A DNA stretch of 64,000 nucleotides from Galdieria partita (lineage: Eukaryota; Rhodophyta; Bangiophyceae; Galdieriales; Galdieriaceae), in assembly GCA_025991245.1 (NCBI GenBank), contig BQMJ01000051.1:1-64000 (forward strand), in the 5' to 3' direction. Shown piece by piece: positions 23,809-34,056 of this stretch. The notes below the pieces were generated by a model that saw nothing but the letters and a program-made list of their open reading frames with translations, was not told the origin of the DNA and ran no database searches. Position 1 is the stretch's first letter. Each line of letters begins with the position of its first letter. The position numbers and the translations under genes are program-made.

Positions 23809-23816
23809 TATATAAA
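23809..23816 (+). promoter_or_regulatory. TATA-box-like element
   Basis: TATATAAA about 70 bp before the ATG at 23885, preceded by an ATTGGC (inverted CCAAT) at 23797. Its distance supports 23885 rather than the upstream non-ATG codon as the translation start. Confidence 0.45.
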
Positions 23817-23884
23817 TCCATAGCCATTATTGATTGGCTGCAAAGTGTCCATTCATCGGTTTCGAGATTGTGAGACAACATTGG

Positions 23885-26289
23885 ATGGTTGCAATGCTTG
23901 TTGGTTGCCTTGCTTTTACGTTTCGTTCTACTTGTCTTTCCTCAACCAATGTTCAGTATCCGCCCAAAACTAAGGTGTGTTTTGGAACAAAAGATTGTCG
24001 TTTATGGGGTAGAAGCTTTACAAAACCGTTGGCTTGTTTTGACAAGAAGCGTGTTGGTTTTGGTTGTCGAAGAGTTATTCTTGCTTCAGTCGTAAATAGT
24101 CGTGACAGAGACAATGAAAGATATATTGACTTTAGAGACATATTTGTACAAGACGATTGTAAAATTGACGAAAAGTTCAGCAACGTATGGTTGACAAACT
24201 TGCCTAATCTTCAACTAGAGTGTTTGTCCAAGACTCTTGCATCAGTTCTTGGAGATAAATACAAGTCGGAGGAAAAGTCTTCAAAGCTGGGAACGAAACT
24301 TTTCGTGACATAGCACAGTTGCTCTCTCCCAAACAGTTTCCCGATGATTTTCCAGTGGAAAAAAGTGCTGGGAAAATCTCTAGAATCTTTCTGAGGAGAG
24401 ATTTTATTAGGAAGTGGAATCGACTCATAGAAAGCCTTGGTGTGATAGCTCCCAATCTTCCACGCCGACAGAATGTTCTATTGGCAGCAAGTGGTGTAGG
24501 AAAGAGCGTAGAGCTGTATATGGCAGCTGTGTTTTCAATGTATTGTAGGATTCCTCTGCAGTATATTGGAAACGCAGCTGCATGGTTAGAGGAAATCAGC
24601 AACATCTCTCAAATAGTTACACTTTACTTGAAAATGCTGCTGTACCTGAATTTCTCCATTCTGGACGAGTTGCCGAGTTTTCAGTCATGGGACTACGAAG
24701 CTTTAAATGGTGCTCCTCTTAAGCATGTGATATATTTTTGTATCAAAAAGAAAGATCTGAATCTAGCTTTCGCAATTCGTCGCTGTATAATGCGGCTTGG
24801 ACCACGCAATATGTTTATTATCGATGAACATAATGTGTTGTTGCGCGAGTTTGGCAAGAAAACAAATACGTGGCCAGATTTCTTTCGACTTTATACCAGT
24901 ATGGAAGTGATGAATACAGTAAGTAATGTTCTATTATTGTTATAATGACTTTTTCATTTACTTGAATAGCCTTATTGTGGAGTTCTTATTGCAGGTTCAC
25001 AGCATCATCAATTTGAAGATAATCTGCCTAGTAGTTATGGAGGTGTCAAACACTATTTGGAGCCTCTAAGTTTCAAAGAGTTTGACTTGTGGCAAGATTT
25101 ACCTGATTATCCACCCATTCTTCGTCAACATTCAGATGAAGTTGTCGAACTTACTGGGTTGGTACCTAGAATGATAGCCAAAATGGTATTTCTTGCCAAC
25201 GATCGTCCTGATGCTAATTTCGAAAGTCTAAAGACACGCTTCACCTCGAATTTATATTCTGAAATGATACGAAAGCACAATGGTTATCTTGATGGACTTA
25301 GTTCTGGAAGAGAAAAGAGCGATTTTGATTCCATGCTTTATAAGCTATTCATGGATAGAAACAAACCTAATATTACGGTTGCAGACGGGGCATATATAAG
25401 TCGAGGTTTATTAGTTGTAGTTGACGAAGTCTACTTACGCTTTTATAACAGCGTTGCACGTGATATCTTGTTATCCTCTTTCCTTAAAAGATATGCTTCT
25501 GAGAATTACTTGGCTGAATTGTTTGAACGTTATCGAAGTGATCCAAGCACAAGAGGACAGACTTTTGAAAAATTATTCTTTTTATGGTCCATCAATAGAA
25601 CAGAAGAAGTGACGATCCGTTCCGATAGCAAACCTTATAGAAACTTAAGTTTATCTTGTAATAGTTGGGTTCGGTTGACTAGAGATGAATTTGATCCTCC
25701 CATGAAAAAGTTTACTCACTCCTGTTGGATATTACTGGAAGAACGACATCTTCCATTTGACTATATTTTTGTGGATATTGTGAATTCTCAATGGCATATA
25801 TGCTTTTTTCAAGTATCGATATCTTCATTTTACAATCATAATCGTGACTCTGCTGCTATCGAAAACTTTTTTTTGCCACCTTCTTTCAAGAGAGATGCAT
25901 GGAGTACTTCAGAATCGGCTAATTTATCAACTAGTAGGTCAAAGAGCAAACAAGGATCAATGGCAACTTCCCAAGGTGGCCAAAAACGTAATAAGAAGAG
26001 GAGACGAGTGAGAGTATCAGATAAGCCTCAGTTAGTAAACTTGATTGGTTTGATTTTGAATGAAGAGTTTACCATCACGTTAGAAGAAGATGATTCTGGA
26101 AGGATTGTAGATTTTCTTTTATTGGATTCCAAAGGTATTGATTGGCGAGACTGCATAAGTATTGTCTATGTTACTCCATTACCATTTAAGGAGGCCAAAG
26201 GTAATTTATCAGTACCAGACTATATTGAGTTTCTTTGTAGTGAAGGCTTTTCTGAGAGATTTCGAGTTTTGTTGGAAAAAGAAAAGTGA
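23885..26289 (+). CDS. RHS/Crinkler-like P-loop NTPase with nuclease-like tail and basic NLS patch
   Basis: At least three exons. The N-terminus (MVAMLVGCLAFTFRSTCLSS) is hydrophobic then basic and could be a targeting leader. The next coding block has a Walker A in VLLAASGVGKSVEL (24475-24516) and a Walker B in MFIIDEHN (24811-24834). A clear 51-bp intron (24919-24969, gtaagt...gaatag) joins to CGVLIAGSQHHQFED and LEPLSFKEFDLW, both typical of RHS/Crinkler NTPases after Walker B. Near 25755-25835, FDYIFVDIVNSQWHICFFQV matches the terminal D...FQ-x-(S/T) nuclease-like segment of that class. Residues KRNKKRRRVRV (25984-26016) look like a nuclear signal. The first splice junction (24220-24320) is unresolved; donor 24222 with acceptor 24265 or 24277 fits the phase. 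Total about 760 residues. Only distantly related to its neighbours. Confidence 0.75.
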
Positions 26290-27869
26290 TGTTTTACGAT
26301 CCTTTGATGGAAGCAGAGTTGTTTTGAGCTTTACGATTGACAAAGACTATGACAAATAATACTTTTTGAATGTTTTTTGTCTTGACTGGCAAGCTAATGA
26401 TGAACAATTGTGGAGGCGGAAACTCTGAGATGGATGATTGGTTTGCAATAGTAGAAGATGTATATATCCTAAACAAAGTCATTTTTAGCACTTGGGATGG
26501 AAATCAACTCAACCTCAATTTCAAGAAAACAGCTTTGAAGAGCGTCTTTATTTAGTATCTCCGGTTGTATAGAATCACATTGTTTCAAACTTGAAGACAT
26601 GTTTTTCAACCAAACGATCATTCAGAAAGTATTCAGGAAGCTCTTAAAGTCTGTCAGATGAACGAATCTTTGTTAATGAAATTGTTGGAGGAGAAATCAT
26701 CAATCACAAAGAGAACCAATCACCTATTAACAATGACACATAAGTTGTCATTTTGAAGGCAAGTATGCTGATAAAAGACAACTAGTCATCTTTTAAATCA
26801 ACTTATTTATAGATCAAGTGTTTCATAATCCATAGAGTACAATTGAATTGTAAAGAAATGGAGCATCAATTATTGACTGTATCTACTTTGTCAATTCTGT
26901 ATAGGAAAACTATCAATGACATGATATCATTAGGGCTCACATAACAAGTACCTATGCAGACAGCATTCCGTGAATGGACAAATACAGCAATTCAGCAACA
27001 GTCAGTAACATATACTCTAATTTCCATTACTCTCTATGCATATTGAAAAAGTCTGGAAAACTTCAAAATGGTACACTGCAAATATCAACAGTCAATCACC
27101 GACAATTCTGGAAAAACTAAGAGCACTTCAAGAGTAGAGAAACCCAATTGAATTGTCAAGCGTTACTTCAAATCTTGTCTGCCCTAGTAAAACAGTTATA
27201 TAGTGCAAGAATAGAGAAAAAGCAACAACTGAATGAGATATTTTCAAAATATACTTCCAAATTACTTGCACAAGAAGTGAACCAAGCTAAAGTTGAAATT
27301 TAGCTATGTTCCACTTGTGGCACTATCTTGTTCCCTTGACACCCTAAAGAAAAGTTTCCTAATGTTTACGAGAACAATCAAACTGTTTACATTCACTACA
27401 AATGTATGACGACGTCACATCGAACAAAACAACAGAAATCGAGTAGTGAATGACATTTAACGTTTGAAGTATTGTTGCGTTGTGGATAAGGAGTATTTTT
27501 GGGAGAATGAATTGCAATCCAATTTTCTATGAAATAGATTTAGAAGAACTTTTCCTTTCTTCCTGTTTTTATAGTATGCATACTCTTTTTATTATAGAGC
27601 TTAACGAAGAAAAGGCACCTTCAAACTGAAGCTATCATTGTGATAAATCGGGTAGAAGTTATGATGCTCAGTACATAAAAAAAACTAGGCAACGTTTTTT
27701 CTTAAAAGCTACATTTCAATATGAAATATGTTCCATCATTGTTTGAGAATATAAATAAGAAAGAAGTTCGTTCTATAGAAATAGTTGTGAAGAAGAAAAG
27801 CTATTTTCATTTTCTCTCGGAAAATTCGCGTTGGCATTTTTCTGACTCAATTTCAACACCTCGTCCACT
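26290..27869. other. Intergenic with a repeat fragment
   Basis: No intact gene. About 26740-27310 aligns with 9900-10530 (words such as AAGTATGCTGATAAA / AAGTATGTTGATAAA and GGCTCACATAACAAGTA / GACTCACATAGTAAGTA), which shows that the decayed long repeat extends into the gene cluster. The coding-like part is listed at 27157-27303. The last 150 bp contain a possible TATA element (ATATAAATAAG near 27748). Confidence 0.5.
27157..27303 (+). pseudogene. Relic coding block, KQQ family (copy c)
   Basis: 48 residues without an ATG, core EKKQQLNEIFSKYTSKLLA, aligned gaplessly with 14172-14372. The preceding DNA also aligns with copies a and b, but no open frame continues upstream. Either an exon whose gene I cannot reconstruct or a relic carried with the long repeat. 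Confidence 0.35.
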
Positions 27870-29987
27870 ATGTTGAGTGTTTTCCAACGACGAGATATGT
27901 ATGACAGTGTTGTAGTAGATAGAGAGCAAGACGTGGTTTTAACAACTGGACAGTTGTACGGGTTGCAGGTTCGCCGGGAAGTCGATCGTTCTTTTAAACC
28001 AGTCATTCCTTTCGCCCCACACCTCTTTGGAAGTGGAAAGACACGTTTCGTAAAAAGTTATTTAGAACTCCTGAAGAGCATGGGTGAAAGAGCACTAATA
28101 GGACCTGAGAACATAAGTGATTATGAAAAAGACCGCAGGAGATCCTTTCTGGACAAGTTACATGAAACAATTCTACTTTATGTGGATTTGACAGACTTAG
28201 AACCCACCAACCCCATTGAAGAAAAGCGAAACCTGAAGTGGGCTGTCTACTACTTGATAATCAAGACTGCCTGCTTGCAAGTTGATATTCCAATGATGCG
28301 AAAGACACAAGCCTACGAGACTGTGGAAATGGAAGCCTTGAACCTAGTCACACTTTTACGAGACATTTTAAACATGCGTACTGATCAGTTCCTTCTTGTT
28401 GCTTTTGATGAAGTTGGTGTTCTAGATGAGAGTGACGGCGACTTCGATTTCGAAACGACCCAGGATGGTAAAGTTTTTCCATACAACGACCTTTTTGGTA
28501 TTATTCGGGGACTTTGTCTAGAGGACAATGTATTCTTTATTGTTGTTGGAAAAAGTGAAGGCTTAAATATACATAATAACGCAATTTCAGTATCCAGGGT
28601 TGAGTTGACGTTTATTCCTCTTTCACCACTTGAAAAGGATAGCATCATCGAACATTTGGAGAAAAGTTCTTCTTTTATGTTTACTGGGAGTCCTAAAGTT
28701 TCACAAATCCTTTGTCACCAACACTTTTCAACCAGTGAACTTGCAGAATTGTTACTAGAACTTACTGGTGGTGTTCCTGGTTTACTTGTGAAAGCAATCA
28801 ACTACCTTTTGCATTGTAAATTATCACAAGACCACTTGTTATTATCTAAAGAAAGCTTTTGGATGATAATGAATGATTCCATAGCAACAAATTATTGTGT
28901 TGATCCATTGTTGCCTCGTTTGAGTAGTCTTAGCAAGACGCGTCAACGTTTGTTAAAAATGCTTACTTTGTTGGCATTATATCATATTCGGTTTGAGTTG
29001 GATGAGCTTGTACACCTTAGCTCTACTTTTGATGTATTTCTGTTTGATCTAGTAACAGATATGTGCTTTTATCGTCGGTTGATTGTAGATGAAAACCGCC
29101 AAGAACGTTATGAAGTGTTGATTCCCAAGTTACTGATTGGATATATTGAGCAAAGTGTAAAAAATGATAGATTGGAATGGTTACTATTACAAACCCTCAA
29201 GTCACAGCCTGTGGAATTTTTTTATGAATCAAAATGTCGAGTTTTCGAAGGTCTCGTTGCCACAATGTTTTATTTGCAGTTTTGTTATCACCCGACAGAC
29301 AGTTTGATGTTTTCTACTCTTGGTCAGTTGTCTCCTGTTTGGAATGAGATGAATTTGAAGTTTTCCTCTGAATCTACTGCTTACTATATGAAATCTATAC
29401 ATTATACTAGATCTACATCAGAAGTAGAGAGAGATACATTCGGTATCAATGACTGGAAAAAAATTGTGGAAGAAATGTTAGAATTCGAAAAGATATATAT
29501 TCCATTTGAGCCAACATCTCGTAGTCCAGATATATTATTCAAGTTGCATGGAAGAACGAGCGAACAGAATTTGATTGTGGGTATTGCCTGTAAAGGACGA
29601 TGGAGTTTTAATGGTATTAGATGGAATGAAATAGTGGATGAAGCTTGCAAGTTTCTGGAACCAGTTCATGATCAAGTCTTGACTATTCATCCTACGTTGC
29701 ATTGCATGTTGGTCATCATGAGTACTAAGCTATCTACTAGTGTAGCAACTGACTTGAATCATTCTAGTCATTGTTATTCCTTTGGCGATAGAGTTGCAGG
29801 AGATTACTGGATTCCTCTTAATTGTGAATTGATCATTCTTTCTGAATCAGATGTAGAAAACTTTATTGGTAAAGATATTTTGTCGAGTTTAAGGAGTGCT
29901 TTCAAGTCTACGGATAATCCACATTCGAGAAGTATTGGAATTTCAACAGTGCAAGAAATGGTTTTATCTCTTTCCCAAAATAATTAG
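27870..29987 (+). CDS. P-loop NTPase with degenerate nuclease-like C-terminal domain
   Basis: Intron-free, 705 residues. P-loop FAPHLFGSGKTRF at about 48-60, Walker B FLLVAFDEVGVLD at about 174-186, and VVGKSEG near 229. The C-terminal domain has RSPDILFKL near 550 and VGIACKGRW near 569-577, again with alanine where PD-(D/E)XK enzymes carry an acid. Diverged from the genes at 20017 and 32879(-) over most of its length. However, 28233-28420 is almost identical to the minus-strand gene (5 differences in 188 bases), and 28485-28565 is also very close. It faces the minus-strand paralogue tail to tail across 790 bp. The start is the first ATG of the frame; a second ATG at 27897 is possible. Confidence 0.85.
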   Translation: MLSVFQRRDMYDSVVVDREQDVVLTTGQLYGLQVRREVDRSFKPVIPFAPHLFGSGKTRFVKSYLELLKSMGERALIGPENISDYEKDRRRSFLDKLHETILLYVDLTDLEPTNPIEEKRNLKWAVYYLIIKTACLQVDIPMMRKTQAYETVEMEALNLVTLLRDILNMRTDQFLLVAFDEVGVLDESDGDFDFETTQDGKVFPYNDLFGIIRGLCLEDNVFFIVVGKSEGLNIHNNAISVSRVELTFIPLSPLEKDSIIEHLEKSSSFMFTGSPKVSQILCHQHFSTSELAELLLELTGGVPGLLVKAINYLLHCKLSQDHLLLSKESFWMIMNDSIATNYCVDPLLPRLSSLSKTRQRLLKMLTLLALYHIRFELDELVHLSSTFDVFLFDLVTDMCFYRRLIVDENRQERYEVLIPKLLIGYIEQSVKNDRLEWLLLQTLKSQPVEFFYESKCRVFEGLVATMFYLQFCYHPTDSLMFSTLGQLSPVWNEMNLKFSSESTAYYMKSIHYTRSTSEVERDTFGINDWKKIVEEMLEFEKIYIPFEPTSRSPDILFKLHGRTSEQNLIVGIACKGRWSFNGIRWNEIVDEACKFLEPVHDQVLTIHPTLHCMLVIMSTKLSTSVATDLNHSSHCYSFGDRVAGDYWIPLNCELIILSESDVENFIGKDILSSLRSAFKSTDNPHSRSIGISTVQEMVLSLSQNN

Positions 29988-30776
29988 AAATAGCATCTTA
30001 TTGCTGTTTTTATCCATATTGGTTTGTTCATTTGAGAAGTATTCGAAAAATTCAGTTCGTTTGTAAAGAAAGTCAATTTTCCTAATTTTCCATTATTTTT
30101 GTACTATTTTATCGTACTTTGTCGAATAATTCTGAAACGAGTTTAGTAGTGCAACTGTACAATTTCATTGTTGTTTACATATAAACTCGTTGTCTACTGT
30201 TACAAATTCAATGTCTTTATGGTTCATGAGAAAGAACGAAGCTCTCTTTGTTTTTCTGTTTACCATTTCATAGAATGTCTTCAAGATTAGATTCAACTAT
30301 ATCTCACTTTCAAGATGTTCTTCATGGTTTTATGAGTCCAATAAAGGAAAACTCAGAAAGTGACGACAAGTTCATTCTAGAGTTGTCAACTAGACTTTCT
30401 TGTTCTTTACACGAACTGTATATACCAGTAAAACTGAGTTTCATAAGATTATATGAACAAACTCAGTATGGTCGCTGGTACCCTATTTAAGGGTAACATG
30501 GAAAGTAACAGTATTCCAACAAGACTATGATATTCCTTTAGTAATATTGGAATAGATAGTCCACTTATTTTTAAATATGAACCTGAAGACTCCATCGAAA
30601 CCAAAAAGAGATGCAAGCAATTATACAACTTGTGAACTTTTGACACTGTTTAACAGCAATCATCATCCAAGTATGGAATACAATGAGTACATTTTAAAAA
30701 AAGTTTTCAAACATATTTAGTTTACAGTTTGTCATAAAAACAACCGAATGAGTGATCGAATGTAAGAATTCAAACT
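29988..30776. other. Intergenic between convergent NTPase genes
   Basis: 3' flanks of two convergent genes. Contains one short + strand frame (listed at 30275-30490) and otherwise AT-rich DNA without structure I can name. Confidence 0.5.
30275..30490 (+). other. Small ORF of unknown status
   Basis: 71 codons with protein-like composition: MSSRLDSTISHFQDVLHGF at the start, then a Ser/Glu-rich linker and a helical segment. Preceded by a CATTTCATAG that could be a splice acceptor, and CCAGTAAAAC near 30427 could be a donor. No relative in the window. Could be an exon, a short gene or chance. Confidence 0.25.
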
Positions 30777-32879
30777 TTATTGCCAACTCAAGAAACTGTG
30801 ACGTACTCTTTGAACTAGACCGAGACCAAAGTTTTTCAAAACAGGTCGATCACTCGTAGAGAATGCTCTTTCTAGTCCATTCAATATTTCTCTGTCAATG
30901 AGCATTTCTACATCGCTTTCACAAAGAATAACAAGTTCACAATTAGGAGGAATTTCAAAAGAATTCCCTCCAATACGCATTCCACTCGTATAACATCGAC
31001 TCTGATTACCCAACTCGTTTGCAACATTGAGTGCTAACTTTGTACTAACTATAATAAGCATACAATGATAAAATTCCAATGCTTGGGATAAAACTTGATC
31101 GTAAACAGGTTTAAGAAATTTCTTAGCTTCTTCAATAACATCTGACCAGCCGATTCCTTCCGATTTCCAACGACCTTTACAAGCTACTCCCACCATAAGA
31201 AATTTGAATTTAACGGGAGATTGTAACTTGAACATGATATCAGGACTATAAGAATTCGCTTCCTTTGGAATATAGACTTTGTCAAAACCAAGTGCTCCGT
31301 GAATAATCTCGTTCCATTCATTACTTGCATAAGTTTTCCGTTCCTTGCTTGATTCACTTCTTGCTTCACCACGACTAACCGACATCATGTAATGAAGAGG
31401 TGAAGGTCCATTGATAGGAAGTTTCATATCTTTCCATATGGCAGATAATCTACCTAACAACTCCCTAAACTCATTTCGTACTTTGGACGAAAGTATCCAA
31501 ACAAGTCGCAAAGCAACAATTCCTTCAAATACTCGACATTTGGAAGCAAAGAAACAATCAACTGGCTCTATATTAAGTGACCCTAAAAGTATCCTTTCTA
31601 ACAAGGACAGAGATGTTAGCTCCTCAAAGATTCCAATAAATACTTTTGGAAACAGCACTTGGAAAGTATTCATATCAATAGGATGCCGATAGAGTCCCAT
31701 TTCAGTAACAGCATCAAATAAATAAGACCCCGAATTCAATCTGTCGTTTACGTTGAAAGGTATACGATATAGTGCCATCATTAGTAGCATATCAAGCAAA
31801 CTTCTTGTATCCTCATCCAAAGTTGATATACGTGTTACAAAGGGATCAGAGCAAACCGTTCTAAAACCATCCTCCTTCATGCATGATAAACATTCATCTT
31901 TCGACCCAAAAGACTGTCCTCTTGTTTGTACATAATTCAAAAGCATATTCACTGCACGAGTAAGCAAACCAGGAACTCCACCTGTATACTCCAATAGTGC
32001 CTCTGCCAATTCATTTACTGAAAAAGAAGGATTACATAGAATATCACAAACTCGAGATTGAGTCTGTACTTTGAGGTGACTTTTTTCAAGGAATTCAACG
32101 ATACTGGACGAGTTTAACGGTGATAGCGAAATAAAATGTAATAAAACCTTTGATACTGAAGCCACATAATTCTTAATACTTAAGCCCTTGCTTTTCCCAA
32201 CAACAATAAAGAATACATTGTCCTCTAGACAAAGTTCCCAAAGAATACCAAAAAAGTCGTTGTACGGACGAATTCTACCGTCATTCACTTCTAGATCAAA
32301 ATATTGTCCTCTTGTATCCAACACACCAACTTCATCAAAGGCAACAAGAAGAAACTGATCGGTACGCATGTTTAATATGTCTCGTAAAAGTGTGACTAGG
32401 TTCAAGGCTTCCATTTCCACAGTCTCGTAGGCTTGTGTCTTTCGCATCATTGGAATACCAACTTGCAAGCAGGCAGTCTTGATTATCAAGTAGTAGACAG
32501 CCCACTTCAGACTTTTTTCTTTCGGGTCAGTGGGTTCTAGGTGTCTCATATCCACATAAAGCAAAACGGCTTCACGTAACTTGTCCAAAAACTCTTTCCT
32601 GGAAGCGTCTGAAGCAAAAGACGACAGGGAAGTTTCATGAAACCTCTGCACCAACTCCAAATAGCTTCGGCAAAACGTCGTTTTGCCGGAGCCAAATAAG
32701 TGGGGCGCAAATGGGACGGACAACCTGTAATTGAGGCCAGTTGTTTCAACCCTCAGCTGCCGTCTGTTGCGATAAAGCTCACAAAGTGTGTCTGTAACGT
32801 GGTAGACGTCGTCTTCACGGTCTACCACAATAGGCTCGAACGTGTCACGAAGAACCCCCCACTTTTCACCTAAACTCAT
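30777..32879 (-). CDS. P-loop NTPase with degenerate nuclease-like C-terminal domain (mosaic)
   Basis: Intron-free, 700 residues, closest overall to the gene at 20017 (same length, shared stretches such as FGSKDECLSCMKEDGFR and GGVPGLLTRAVNMLLNYVQT). P-loop FAPHLFGSGKTTF at about 57-69, Walker B FLLVAFDEVGVLD at about 174-186, YSPDIMFKL near 545 and VGVACKGRW near 564-572. The segment 32323-32510 is not like its closest relative but almost identical to 28233-28420 of the neighbouring gene, so it is a conversion product. The start is at the first ATG, matching the paralogue's N-terminus. Confidence 0.85.
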   Translation of the reverse strand: MSLGEKWGVLRDTFEPIVVDREDDVYHVTDTLCELYRNRRQLRVETTGLNYRLSVPFAPHLFGSGKTTFCRSYLELVQRFHETSLSSFASDASRKEFLDKLREAVLLYVDMRHLEPTDPKEKSLKWAVYYLIIKTACLQVGIPMMRKTQAYETVEMEALNLVTLLRDILNMRTDQFLLVAFDEVGVLDTRGQYFDLEVNDGRIRPYNDFFGILWELCLEDNVFFIVVGKSKGLSIKNYVASVSKVLLHFISLSPLNSSSIVEFLEKSHLKVQTQSRVCDILCNPSFSVNELAEALLEYTGGVPGLLTRAVNMLLNYVQTRGQSFGSKDECLSCMKEDGFRTVCSDPFVTRISTLDEDTRSLLDMLLMMALYRIPFNVNDRLNSGSYLFDAVTEMGLYRHPIDMNTFQVLFPKVFIGIFEELTSLSLLERILLGSLNIEPVDCFFASKCRVFEGIVALRLVWILSSKVRNEFRELLGRLSAIWKDMKLPINGPSPLHYMMSVSRGEARSESSKERKTYASNEWNEIIHGALGFDKVYIPKEANSYSPDIMFKLQSPVKFKFLMVGVACKGRWKSEGIGWSDVIEEAKKFLKPVYDQVLSQALEFYHCMLIIVSTKLALNVANELGNQSRCYTSGMRIGGNSFEIPPNCELVILCESDVEMLIDREILNGLERAFSTSDRPVLKNFGLGLVQRVRHSFLSWQ

Positions 32880-33029
32880 CGTCGCCCAAATTAAAATTTG
32901 TATGAGCAGTGAATTTGTTGTGCTAATTGCGTTACTTTCTTAGTACAACAAGTACTCAGATTAGACTCAAAGTAGAACAATAGCATGTCGTTTATGGAGG
33001 ATAATCGTTACAAAACATTTTCTGTGTTT

Positions 33030-34017
33030 GGGCATGGATAGCAATATTGAAAGATTGAAAGGCATTCATACTAGAAGGATCAAATATTCCCTTGTCAACT
33101 GAGAGTCCGCAAGTTGTAGGATCTGATTGCTTTTTACGCATCTTGTGTTTGGGACATCAAAGGTTTCTCCAGTGTGGAATAACCAACTTTGCCTTACGCA
33201 TTCCGAATGCGTGGAAGTGGAAAGCACGATTGGCCAACACCTCCAAACGTTTGCAACTTTTGAAAATGAGTTGGCCTGTCTGAGATTGGAATAGTAAAGA
33301 AAATAGGAAAATTTGTCTAGATGCTCTACTAAACGAGACTTTATATATAGTGTTCAATTCTCTCCAAGTTCCTCACGGGATTCGCTTTCAGACTACACTT
33401 TTAGAATGGATGGGCAATGAAGCACTTGATAGATTTCCAAGCGGCCCTGATTTCCTCAAGTTTTTACTTTGATTGTTCAGAAGAATGGCTTCAAATTTAT
33501 TAAAAGTCCTAAAGAAACGTTATTTGTATTTGTTTGTTGACGAAATTTGGAACATTGAAACTAGAAAGTTTTCGATGTTTCGAGATTGGATAAAGCCTGA
33601 CAAAGTCATTAGAATGTTTCATGTTTATCGTTCCTTTTTAGGAGTTTTATTGAGCTTTTTAGCAGTATCTTTTGTACTTTTTATTTCCGCAGGGAGGTCG
33701 GACTCGACAACTAGTAGACAAGAAGATGCTATGCCGTTCTCGAATAATACTCAATTTTCTTCATTTATATCCTTGTTCAGAAGAAACTGTAAAGTATTTG
33801 ATACCAAATATGGAGTACAATAACTAGTCAGTTTTAAAAGTACTTTTCCTAGTCATTGTAAAGGACACCATTGGTTCTTCAAACAATTGTATGCAGTTGT
33901 ATTCGTTAGTATATTATTGATGACGTATGTGAAAGTTGGAATAGTTTTTGTGATCTTTCAGAGGATGAAATAAAAAAGGAAAATGGAGAAAATGATTCCA
34001 AATCGTTCTCTGGCAGT

Positions 34018-34056
<39 letters not shown>

